The position numbers and the translations under genes are program-made. DNA of 29,615 nt from Owenia fusiformis (lineage: Eukaryota; Annelida; Polychaeta; Sabellida; Oweniidae), in assembly GCA_903813345.2 (NCBI GenBank), contig CAIIXF020000001.1, forward strand, positions 56,780,270 to 56,809,884, read 5' to 3'. Below the pieces are notes generated by a model. That model was given only the letters and a program-made list of their open reading frames with translations. It ran no database searches and was not told the origin of the DNA. How positions within the stretch are numbered: position 1 is the stretch's first letter; each line of letters starts with the position of its first letter. Shown piece by piece: positions 12,401-22,300 of this stretch.

Positions 12401-15129
12401 AATGGAAAATTAATCAATTATATATAGATAATTGAGTGGTTAATATGATAAGACCGCAAGTTACTTTAGTTTTCAGTACATGTACAGAAATGAAAGTCCA
12501 TAAGGCTCCTTTCAGTACAAATGCCCTCCCCTAGTGATTGTTATCCACATGATGCACCAGACCCCCAATCCCTTTCCTCATATTCCAGCCAGATATCTCA
12601 TACCTGCACTTCCGAACTGCTTGTTCCAACTGCAAGATAGTTCCCCTCCTTGATCCATGACACACTGGAGACATAGTCCTCCTGGTTCTCCATGGACAGA
12701 AGTTGTTGGATGTTCCCTAAATTCAAACAATAGAATAAACTATTATTAAAATGTTCTCTTGTAACATGCAATACATTGAAATGTTCTTTGAATACACAAA
12801 CAAATATTACTGCAGACATGACTTGGATGCATATTTCGAGGATTCACGTTTCGACTGAGAACTAAATTGATGACAGATATAGACTGATTTAAACTCCTCT
12901 AGTCCACATATGAGAGTATGGTGTTGCATAATAAATGGAGAGACATTTTTTATACCTGATGTAGCATTCCACAGGTAGATGTTGCCCCCAAGGCACACAG
13001 CTAAGTGGTTGTTTACCGACCAATCCAGCAGGTTGAGATCTGAAAAATGATGTACAATGTAATTCAATTGCTCAAAGGTAAATGCATACTTTCTATTGCT
13101 GCGTAGGTAAGTGCCATGCAATTAACTTATTAAAGTTTCATGCAGAATTTGGAAATTCAGACCAGGTTTAATCACCTCTAATCATATGAGGTAAAATGAA
13201 AGTGTAGTCCATGTATTAAGTCAGGAAAAATATTTTCAGGGATATACAGGTTACTCTTATTTTGAGCTGTACTTACAGTAGTCATCAAGTATCTCTGGTG
13301 CATCAAGGATTCTCTCTGGTACTTGTGGTATGTGGCGTACAGCTTTCCTACATGACCCAGGTGTTTTGTTCTGACTGTATAGCACCTTTAAGTTGTTCTG
13401 GTATCCTAGAAGGTTTGGAAACATTTGCAATAAGCTATAATGTGTGTAATCAAGGGAATCATATTTGAATGATGCAGCATTTTATGCTCTTACATAAAGC
13501 AATTCATTTGACCATTTGAACTTAATAAAACAACAATACAAGAACATTTTAAGTCATTAGCTTGTATTGTGATAGATAGAATCTTTAACATATTCTTGAA
13601 ATGAGAAAATTGTCTGTCAAATACTTTTCACCTTATCTCAGTTTCACTTAAATTGTTGATAGCCTATGAGTCAATGGACTGAAGTATAGTGTAGTTGGGA
13701 ACAACCTAGGCGCTAGGAGACATTGCTACCTCAATTTGGCACCATGTGCATTTGAAGTACATATAAGTAGCTCAAACTACCAACCTTCAGGGGCAGGTGG
13801 AGCTTTGGTTTGGTAGCTCATTATTTTAGCATTAAGTGCATCACCATGCAGATTATCACTCATCCCCTTTTGAAAATCTCTCTTTGATGGACTCATAGTT
13901 TCATCTTGAGCATTCTCTGTATCAGTGTTCATCACTTTGTAATGGGAAAGATCAAATTGTGTGGAACTGCGATTTGGAATAAACCTGTCACCAAGACCCT
14001 TGGGTGTTTTGGGAGTTTTACTGCCTTTACCTAAAAAACAATGTAAAGTAAATGCAAGTTTTAAATAAATCATGAGAATGGGCCAGAATGTTGTTTGTTA
14101 AGTGTTAAATCAAGACATGCACCATTGTATATTAATTACTAACACATTAATTCTAATCAGCTAATGGTGGATGACTAAATAGTCATATATTCAAATTCTA
14201 TTTAATGTAAGCTTTGATGCTGACCTAACAAACAAAAATTAAACCAACACAAGATAAGTGTTAATTAGTCAAAGAGCATGCAATCAACAACCATGATCAA
14301 ATGATTATAAAGACAAACAAACAATCCACCTCAATATTTCTCCAAGATGTTGATCAGTTAGTCTGAACTGAATTATTAGAGACTAATTAATTAATCTTAA
14401 TTGACTAATTGAATAAATGTACCATCAGGTTAGACATTAGATTGAATTTGAAGTTGCTGTTGTTCAGTTTTAAAAATAACTCGTAAGTAAGTAAAAAGGT
14501 GATAAGCAAGAAAGTGATTTCAGCAAGAATTAACAAGAAATAAATATAAGAAAACCATTGCAACGATTGATAGGAGAAAAGTAATAGTGCAATAGAATTA
14601 CAAGTTAAACCTTTTCAAAAAGAGAGAAGGCTAAGCACATCTACTAATCTTCGCCACAAGCAGGGGATCTTATCAGGAGGTCTCATAATAATGTTGTCAA
14701 CCTGGACTGTATCATACAGACAGATTGTAACATTTCCCCCTCGGTCATAAAATAATAGCCAGAATGAGATGCATATTTGCATTTACTGTGTTTTAAAACA
14801 CTTTATAAGACATGTATTTATTGATATCATGCACTTGTTCTGGAAATTATCTTAGCCCAAGACTTGCCTGGTGTTTTAGGTGTTTTTGTTGCACTTGGGG
14901 TCTTACTGTTAAGTGATTTATTCAGCGATTTCTTTGGCGTCTTCGCTGTAGTGCTGGTGTTAATAGAGGCATTCATGCCAAGTGATTTGTTCATCGAACA
15001 GTTCATGGAATTGTTGCATGTGTTGCTTTCATTCAGTTTTCGCTGCCACCTCATCATTGGGCCCTTCGTGATTGGTGCATCCATCTTTAGCACACTAGCC
15101 AGCTCATTCTCAAAGTTATATTGTGCCAT
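9492..15129 (-). CDS. CDC20: Cell division cycle protein 20 (APC/C activator), 10 coding exons
   Basis: Spliced CDS on the minus strand: 15129-14868, 14030-13785, 13405-13277, 13039-12956, 12716-12604, 11463-11369, 11068-10831, 10514-10389, 10137-10020, 9673-9492. That is 1593 nt, 530 aa (human about 499), and every phase joins cleanly. Cdc20 recruits substrates to the anaphase-promoting complex and is the target of the Mad2 spindle checkpoint. Visible motifs: conserved start MAQYNFE, C-box DRFIPNR (residues 102-108), Mad2-interacting motif [10 protein letters not shown] (176-185), a seven-bladed WD40 propeller from about residue 213 to 510, and the C-terminal Ile-Arg tail that docks on APC/C. 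Residues 55-98 are rich in K-T-P sites, including full Cdk consensus at T64, T86 and S134. The start is firm because MAQ.FE aligns with vertebrate Cdc20. Oddities: intron 1 is GC-AG, and the KEN box and CRY box of human Cdc20 read T-E-N and V-R-H here. Confidence 0.96.
10487..10700 (-). repeat. Decayed triplication of the intron 7/exon 8 junction of CDC20
   Basis: The genuine exon 8 start (TGCTCAG/GCTCTCGCATGG, exon from 10514) has two relic copies upstream in intron 7. One, at about 10553-10600, reads TTTGTTTCTAGAGGCTCTAG then CAGGGTGTC. Another, at about 10640-10700, reads TTTGTTTCTGAAATTCTAAC then ATGGTCTCCACTGCAACC. Translated, the relics give ALAGC and [12 protein letters not shown] against [12 protein letters not shown] in the real exon. 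They look like tandem duplications of a unit of about 60-80 bp that have since degenerated. Confidence 0.6.
11571..12177. repeat. Tandem repeat in CDC20 intron 5, about six units
   Basis: Units start with AAGTCAGATTTGAA near 11571, 11689, 11840, 11960, 12053 and 12125. Each continues with TGTAGATGATTTTGAAAA, TTGGTCAATTTGAAGCAAG and, in the longer units, TTTTTGACCTTGAGAA. Unit length varies from about 70 to 150 bp because the middle and end portions are lost in later units. It is noncoding and lies between exons 5 and 6. Confidence 0.8.
12235..12260. repeat. Perfect 9-bp palindrome with 8-nt loop
   Basis: ATGTCACCA at 12235-12243 pairs with TGGTGACAT at 12252-12260. It is a hairpin inside CDC20 intron 5, next to the tandem repeat, and may be the end of a small element. 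Confidence 0.5.
14031..14867 (-). other. CDC20 intron 1
   Basis: Intron of 837 bp, GC-AG type, AT-rich, with no repeat or gene seen inside. Confidence 0.7.
14840..14870 (-). other. GC-AG donor of CDC20 intron 1
   Basis: The minus strand reads ACACCAG/GCAAGTCT, with the exon ending at 14868. Joining to the acceptor TTTTTTAG before 14030 makes a split Gly codon (G + GT) and keeps the T-P-G-K frame. No GT donor nearby gives the right phase. CAG/GCAAGT is the usual strong context for the roughly 1% of animal introns that begin with GC. Confidence 0.8.
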
Positions 15130-15473
15130 TATCTGGAAATAAGATGTCAGCGCAGTAGTAAGAAGTTCTCCAATACTGTAGATATCCATGATATTATGGA
15201 GAACTTCCCACATCTGTGGGTGTAAGTCAAAAAGGTTCATTTAGAGCTTGCCATCGTCTTTTTCTGATGAAAATCATAAGTTCAGTTCACTACAGATTCT
15301 GACATAATGGAATTGCTAATGATTTACTTGACTCAATTACAACTGAGACTAACATAAAATTTTATGTCAGTCTCAGATTTACAATAGAACTGGGACTTGG
15401 GATCAGATTCAAAAAATTCTTCATCTCAAGATCTTTTACGATTTAATATGAAAACTAGACTCTAGCAACTTAC

Positions 15474-15560
15474 CGTCTCTAAGCTCCAAAAAGTTATCTC
15501 AGAATAGTCCACGTGATGATGTTTAACTGATATATGAAGATGTTTCCTCTACCAGACCTA
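15474..15560 (-). other. Predicted 5' noncoding exon of CDC20
   Basis: A good donor GAGACG/GTAAGTTG ends an exon at 15474 on the minus strand. An acceptor TCTTATTTCCAG lies just before 15132, three bases upstream of the start codon. The two define a 5' UTR intron (15133-15473) and place transcription start between about 15530 and 15620. The upstream limit is an estimate. This is inferred from splice signals only. Confidence 0.5.
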
Positions 15561-15570
15561 ATATATCATA

Positions 15571-15830
15571 ATTGGAGACAAAACACGACACATCCACAAA
15601 TATACAGCTTTTGTATTTTGTGTTTTAAATTTCTGCTACAATTTGATTGGATAAAATTTGACCTCCTTATTTCTGATTGGCCAAAATTTCTTTTTCCGCC
15701 GGAAGTTGAATTTTGGAAAAAATATTTTCTAAATTTCAGTCGGTTTTAGTAATATTTCGCAAAAATAAAATAAATGATGGCAGTAAATTAATTTCTAGTC
15801 ATACAAGGAACATAATAAACATATATCGTA
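15571..15830. promoter_or_regulatory. Predicted bidirectional CDC20/SPAG7 promoter
   Basis: Inverted CCAAT boxes (ATTGG) lie at 15571-15575, 15646-15650 and 15676-15680, the last two 30 bp apart. A TTTAAA at 15624-15629 matches a CHR variant. TTTCCGCC at 15693-15700 is E2F-like and overlaps CCGGAAGT at 15699-15706, an ETS site. Paired NF-Y boxes spaced about 30 bp with a CHR nearer the gene are the known signature of G2/M genes such as cyclin B, CDC25C and CDC20, controlled by MuvB/DREAM. Predicted first-exon donors lie on both sides: 15474 on the minus strand and 15871 on the plus strand. Confidence 0.6.
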
Positions 15831-15871
15831 AGAATCGAACAGTATTTTTTCTTCCCCGACGGCCAGGATAG
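15780..15871 (+). other. Predicted 5' noncoding exon of SPAG7
   Basis: GGATAG/GTAAGTG at 15871/15872 is a strong donor in a small CpG-bearing patch (CCCCGACGGCC). The first SPAG7 coding exon is preceded by the acceptor CTCTCTCTTTTTAAAG ending at 19358, so an upstream noncoding exon is needed. This is the best candidate I see and would make intron 1 about 3.5 kb. The 5' limit is a guess. Confidence 0.4.
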
Positions 15872-16043
15872 GTAAGTGTAAAAAAAAATTAATCTAGCCT
15901 TTTTGTACCCCATACCTTAGGCTTTATACCTTATATTTCCGATTCATGATGTCTGCCATGTTTGTTTGAAAAATAAATTGAAATTTCCAACAGGCCAGAT
16001 CTAATCCAAGATGGCTGACCCCAGAAACATGATTTATCGGCAA

Positions 16044-16902
16044 TGATCGAACACATGCTATCTATTGCAAGACTTACGCCTGCCACAACCGTCGCCATGT
16101 TAATCAGTGTTTTTAAGTAGCGCATGGATCCTGCCATGACCGTGGTAGTGTTATCGTGTAAGTCTGGTATAACCGTGACAGGCTGGTATAACCGTGACAA
16201 TGCTGTATTATATTGCAAGGCCTGTCATGACCCTGGGAGTGTTATCGTGGAAGCCTGGCGTGACCGTAGCCTTTATTGTGGTTTATAATAGAATGTGAAC
16301 ATTAATGTATAGTAGTAATTTTGATTTTGACATGATTAAGGTAGTTAGACACCATGATCATAGTATTAAACTGTTTAATTGTAATGACGATCACTTAAAA
16401 TTGTTAAGGATATTCCTGGCATTAATGTCATACATATTTACTAGTCATTGCAATACATTATAAAGGTCATAGTAGGACTAAGCCTTAATTTCTACATTAC
16501 CACCCTTATACCTGGCCTTGCAGTACTATATTACATTGCCATGGTCATGCCAGGCTTTGCAATACACATTGTCACGGTTATAACAGTCCTAATCGTAAAT
16601 TTCTACATTACCACTCTCACACCTGAACTTGCAATACTATATTAGATTGTCACGGTCAAGCCAGGCCTTGCAGAACTATATAAAATTGCCACGGTCATGC
16701 CAGGCCTTGCAGTACTACAGTATATTACATTGTCACGGTCATGGCAGGCATTGCAATATAATACAGCATTGTGGCGGTTATACCAGGCTTTCACGATAAC
16801 ATTACCACGGTCATGGCAGGATCCTTGCGCTACTTAAAAACACTGAATACCATGTTGACGGTTACGCCAGGCGTTAGTCTTGCAACAGATAGGGTCTCTG
16901 AT
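16044..16902. repeat. Foldback of inverted arrays of a ~40-bp repeat
   Basis: Between about 16440 and 16840 a degenerate unit of about 40 bp recurs in tandem. Its core is ATTGCCACGGTCATGCCAGG followed by CCTTGCAGTACTATATTAC, clearest at 16646, 16685, 16729 and 16768. From 16044 to 16260 the same units occur in reverse complement (CCTGCCATGACCGTGG, CTGGTATAACCGTGAC). The outer ends also match as inverted copies: GATCGAACA...ATTGCAAGACTTACGCC on the left and GGCGTTAGTCTTGCAACAGA near 16870 on the right. It lies in predicted SPAG7 intron 1. Confidence 0.7.
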
Positions 16903-16904
16903 CG

Positions 16905-17802
16905 AAATAACCACGGACGTCGAGTAAGTTTCTGGTGAAAGCTGGAGCATAGATTATAAAGAGGACTGGAAACAAGATGGCAGTCTATTTCAAATCTGCC
17001 AACTCGTGTTGGCCTATTTATCACTATTGACTCAGTTGTTCATCTCGCTTAGTAATCTCTTTAAGGTACAGCTGGAAAGTAACATTTTGGTAAAAAATTG
17101 CTATACCAGCACATGTTATTTTCTGGTACAAAATAAAGTATGAAGACATGTGTCAATTGCCTTGCTTTTTTCAGGAAAGTATCATTACATTGTCTTCTTT
17201 AGGAATATCTAGTAGGAGTTCAATGGGAACTCCAGGAAATTCTGATATTTCACACTTTCTATTTTCCCAAATTTTCTTTCAAAGTTTCCAGACAACACAG
17301 GAGCTACCATTGACCTGTTTCCAGGTTTACTAAAAGTAGACAGTGTAATGATACTTTCCTGAAAAAAGCAAGGAAATACACACATGCCTTCATACTTAAT
17401 TTTGTACCAGAAAATAACATGTGCAGGTATAGCAATTTTTTACCAAAATGTTTCTTTCCAGCTGAACCTTAAAGTATAATATTGTTTCCAAAATTATTGT
17501 CATTTGCGATAATTAGTACTAAAAGTACTTTGAACAGGTCAGCTGCCATTTGCTTGGCTGAATCGTCCATTCCACAAAAACAGTGAAATCATATTAAAAT
17601 ACCAATAAAACTTTAAAATTGAGGCAGATGCGATACAAAGAGACTCTATTAATACATATATACAGGTTACAGTCACCAAGATGAGCTAATTTCAGGCGAG
17701 ATTCGGGAAATAAAAAGGTAGGTCATTCTTGTTTCCAGTCCTCTTAAATAATCTATGCTCAGGCTTTCGCCAGAAACTTACTTGACGTCCGTGGAAATAA
17801 CA
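16905..17802. mobile_element. Foldback element interrupted by a TTAA-flanked MITE
   Basis: The left arm (16905-16976) contains CCACGGACGTCGAGTAAG, TTTCTGG and AGGACTGGAAACAAG. The right arm (17729-17802) holds their inverted copies (CTTGTTTCCAGTCCTCTT, CTTACTTGACGTCCGTGG). The middle is occupied by a separate element flanked by TTAA, so this looks like nested insertion. No protein is encoded. Confidence 0.6.
17061..17472. mobile_element. TTAA-flanked palindromic MITE, piggyBac-like
   Basis: The element at 17065-17468 is bounded on each side by TTAA (17061-17064 and 17469-17472). TTAA is the target duplication typical of piggyBac transposons. The ends are GGTACAGCTGGAAAG and CTTTCCAGCTGAACC. 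Inverted similarity continues for about 130 nt per arm through TAACATTTTGGTAAAAAATT, ATAACATGTG-type and CCTTGCTTTTTTCAGGAAAG blocks. It is noncoding. The class assignment rests on TTAA and termini only. Confidence 0.65.
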
Positions 17803-17963
17803 CAGTGGTCGAAGCTAAGTAGCCTTGGCATGGCGAAGTAGCCCCATACGTTGAAGTAAGATGTAGCTCCCCTTATGAATTATGATTGATTGTTATAACA
17901 GTTCTGGCCATAATAAAGATCAATAAATGAATGGTGGGTTGAAACTAAAAAGTACTCCCTTCA

Positions 17964-18359
17964 AAAGGACGATTCTCGGTTTGGAGAACGAAGTTCATCA
18001 ATCTAAATGAGCATTGTCCCTGCTTCGGACAAATTTGATTTTTTTTACAAAATATAGATTTGAATGTCTTCTTTTGAATAGTCATAATTAATTTGGGTAC
18101 TATTTCTAGATTTTTCACAAAAAAATATTAGCGCAGTACACTGATGAACTTCTTTCCCCAAATCGAGACTTGTGTTTTATTGAATCGGTCTAATTGAGCG
18201 TTATCCCTGCTTCGGACCAATTTGTTATTTTTACATCTTCTAGATTCAAATGTTCTCTTTTGAATATTCATAGTTTAATTTGGGTAACATATTTCTATAT
18301 TTTTCATGAAAAAAGTTATTAGCCCAGGAGACTGTTCTCTAAACCGAGAATCGTCCTTT
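17964..18359. mobile_element. TIR element with two internal direct repeats
   Basis: The ends are AAAGGACGATTCTCGGTTT (17964-17982) and the inverted AAACCGAGAATCGTCCTTT ending at 18359. Inside are two direct copies about 190 bp apart, each with TCTAA(A/T)TGAGC, then CCCTGCTTCGGAC, then TCTTTTGAAT and TTAATTTGGGTA. A partial inner end (CCCCAAATCGAGAC, about 18157) separates them. It is probably two copies joined into one composite. Noncoding, in SPAG7 intron 1. Confidence 0.7.
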
Positions 18360-19358
18360 ACCTATATACCTCTGAGAATATTATCTCAAGGATAGAATGC
18401 ACAAATTAAGCCAAATTTTTGCTATTATAGTAAAAAAATTCTCAAAATCTCAAAGTGATTATACATGTACTTCTTAATTCTGCATTTAGTCCGCCATTTT
18501 TTGCGGAAGTTATAACCAATCAGATTATTTGAATATTTCGCATATGTGTTAAGTATTTGCTCCAGAGCACTATACCATTAAAATCTAATCAGAATAAAAT
18601 GGAGGTTTTACCAGCCCTACTTCATCTTTAGCAAAATGTGAGCTCAGACTCATTGTGTATAGGCTGGTGGTATAAAGCCTTGGAGGCACTAATTTTAGTA
18701 ATTATGAATAACGGGCCATACTTATCTGCAATTTGGGAGAGTTTGGGACATCTAATGTTAAAATTCAAGAAAATATGCCAAATATCCGATTTATCAATTA
18801 TTTTTGGCCCCAACCATGCTTTCCTCACATGTTTTGTACGTATGATAAAAAAAGTTACATCCATGTACTATTTTTAAATGATTTGCTGCTCTGAAATCTG
18901 AATTTTGTCTGATTTCAACAACACCTGACCGTTCCACAGCTGACTGACTCTAACTGCAGTTAGTATCATTCAAGATGGTGGTCAAAATTCTTTCCTTTTT
19001 GATAAACCAATGATTTCAGCTAAACTAAGTTGAATCTAGATTACAAATGTTTCGAACAGTGAACAATGTACAGGACAAAATACCCATGGCACATGAGGTA
19101 CAACATGTACATGGATGAACTATACGAACCTCTGTAACTAAAAATAATTGAGAAACATTAGTCTAGTGTAGCAAAGTATAATTCTGTGTTTTAAAAAATG
19201 GTATATATGTGCACATCAAAATATTTGAAAATTATGCACAGACAACATGTTGAAATCCTCAGTAATGGAATGATTTGATATAAAAAAGTGGCCTCCATGC
19301 CTGCCATTTTTAGTTCAATTTCAAATGATTTTTAATTTTATACTCTCTCTTTTTAAAG
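18360..19358. other. Rest of predicted SPAG7 intron 1
   Basis: No secure gene. At 18491-18520 a compact set of promoter-like words (CCGCCATTTT, CGGAAGT, CCAAT) could be an alternative SPAG7 promoter. At 18628-18877 both strands happen to be open, with no recognised protein. The acceptor of the first coding exon ends the stretch. Confidence 0.4.
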
Positions 19359-19379
19359 GAGCTGAGTTCGAAATTCAGT

Positions 19380-22300
19380 ATGGATCTGCTTGGCTCAATT
19401 CTCGGATCTATGGAGAAACCTCCAACTATGGATGAAGAACAAAGGAAAAAGGCAAAGGGTGAGTGAACCTTGAAGCTGAATATACTACAAGAGTTGTCAT
19501 TTTCACTATCTGTGCATATTGATTAGAATAGGGACCATATGTGACAGGTTTACTTTTTTCTGGTATATTACCCATTTTATACATGGAAACTGGAGAAACT
19601 TTTAACATTATTGATATTGAAACCTGAAGGGGACAAAATATTTCCCTTAGTGCCATGCACTTATTTGCGACATTACAAAACATGTTATATTGCATTTTCT
19701 CATATGACTAACAAAGATACATGTCATCTTTACCCCATGCAAGATATTGCCATCTTTCATCATAAAAGGTCTTACGTGCAATACTGCAGGATGAGATTTA
19801 CTTGAGACATCACTTGTTTATAAACATCAACAACATAGCAACAGATACACTGTTGCTATGAGTATCCTGATGCTCATTCTACAAAACTAAGCTGTGATGT
19901 CATAGCAATGGAAATAATTAAGAATCGACGATATTGTACTCATATAAGAACCTCTATGTCCAACCCAATACAGTGATAGGGATAATCTGTATGAAGGCAT
20001 CATAAACACACTCAGTGTGACTGACTATGTAACTTTTTAGTTGTAATCAAGAGATTTTTCTCGAAACACTGCTTTGCAGGACGGACAGACATGCTAATCA
20101 ACTGTGATCAAGTGATCAAGTTACTTGGGAACAGTTTATCTTATTGTGTTCTTTTAAAATAGAGCGCATGTTAGATATGTTAATAGAAGTAATAGAATGA
20201 AAACATTTATATGAAAGTAAATTGTAAAATTAAAGTAAAGTGCACTTATAAATGATTTAAGGTTGTACATAATTAGTGTACATACCTACATGGAGAAAAA
20301 GGGATAGCCTTTATCCCATAATTCTACCTGTAATCTGTATTCATGTTTTTTTCCAAATATGACATGTTCATTTGCTTTACTGTGTCTGATCAATATCTGA
20401 ATTTCCTGAAACGAATAATGAGTAGGATATGACACTTGTATAATTAATCATACATCCCAGCGCCATCTAAATATGAAAATATGAATAATAGTTACTAACG
20501 TATGTGCTTTGTGCAAATGATCAAAATAAAAAAACTGGCGCAGACTGCCCCTCAATACAGTATATCTATGTTTCCTAAGTGACATCCATACATTCAAGTA
20601 GATTTCATGTTAAAGGATTGGGTGAAATACATATTTAAGTGAAACCCACCAGAATGTACAGCCTCAGGAAATGGGTTGGGTGGGAGGGTAACTTATTTTT
20701 TAATCATTTCCCAATTTCATGATATTTCATCCAAATTTCATGATATGTAAACTATTATCCATTCCATTCGCTAATGACTACCTCCCTCGAATTCCCTATT
20801 TAGAATAAACATTCACTCTACTCAATAATATAGATGTCACTTAGGAAATCTATGTTTCCTAAGTGACATCCATACATTTAAGTAGATTTCATGTTAAAGG
20901 ATTGGGTGAAATACACATTTAATTTTACCCTTTACGGTGTATTTACATCCTTGATAATGTGATTTGTTAATTTTTACTACTCCCAATCCTCAGATCTTTA
21001 ATAAAAAATTAACAAAAAACTAACGTGGACATCGGATTTGAGAGCAATCTCTCCCAGTAGTTCTAGTAGATGGTTTTCCATGATGTAATTATGAAGCTAA
21101 TAAAACCTAAAATTGACCTCATATCAATGTTTCATTCATGAATTACTGGTGGGGAAAAATCAGTCCCCTAACATGAGTGATTAACCTCAATTGCCAATTA
21201 CAGTCCTACTGTGGAGAGACAACTCTCACATCCGAAGTCCACGTGGTTAAAACCACTAAGAGATCAGTGCTCCCGGACTTTAGATGTAAAGAGAAGCCAA
21301 TTGTTTATCAGACTTCACTAGTTTCAAATTTTACAAACTTCAAGTCATTTTCAAAGTAGTTTACAAGAGGGTACATGGAATTAAACCATTACATAACCAA
21401 TCACTTGCATAGGTTATCCAGTCATGTCAAAACAATTCAACCTACTTTCTATTGAGTAAACCCCAGTTTTCATTCAATTGCCAATTACCAGATTATACCT
21501 GAGTGTCATTATTTTCATCACACTGTACTATAACGTACCGTATAATGACCTCTAATTTTACTGTGTTATAACACTTTGAATTTCCAGTGTTCATTATAAG
21601 GCCATGTTATCAAGATTTTTCATGTCATCAATGCTCTATTTTTCTTTGTTTCTGTCAAATATTTGCCTCTCAGAAAACTTCTCTTATATTGTCTCATAGT
21701 TATATTTAATAGCCCCTTGCTCTGGCATATATCTCTGTATCTCTAGGCTCTCAAGGCCTTTTAATCTCTTGGCCCTCAAAGCCTTTTATTTTAGCCCCTT
21801 GCTCGGGCATTATATCTCTAGGCCCTCAAAGCCTTTTATTTTAGCCCCTTGCTCGGGCATTTATATCTAGGCCCTCAAAGCCTTTTATTTTTAGCCCCTT
21901 GCTCGGGCATTTATATCTCTAGGCCCTCAAAGCCTTTTAATCTCTAGGCCCTCAAAGCCTTTTATTTTAGCCCCTTGCTCGGGCATTATATCTCTAGGCC
22001 CTCAAAGCCTTTTATTTTAGCCCCTTGCTCGGGCGCCCCTTGCTCGGGCATGTAAATCAAAATATGCTTACCACTGCTGAATGTACGTCTGGCCACTTCG
22101 AATTCCCTATTTAGAATAAACATTCACTCTACTCAATAATATAGATGTCACTTAGGAAAGTATAATATGGAACATTTATAGAATATGATATCCTAAGTCA
22201 GAAAATGAAATATGCCTCTCCCACAATTTTCTGAGAAGCACTCGACAGGTACAAGAAAATTGAAATAAAAATAAGTTCTGAGATACATAAGATAACAAAA

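Noticed and set aside
14864-15142. Plus-strand open frame of 92 codons
   Set aside because: Antisense shadow of CDC20 coding exon 1.
15130-15240. In-frame upstream Met that would extend Cdc20 by 37 residues
   Set aside because: The conserved N-terminus begins at MAQYNFE (15129), and an acceptor (TTATTTCCAG) separates it from the upstream sequence.
18628-18877. Overlapping open frames on both strands
   Set aside because: Neither resembles a known protein; dual openness is more likely compositional.
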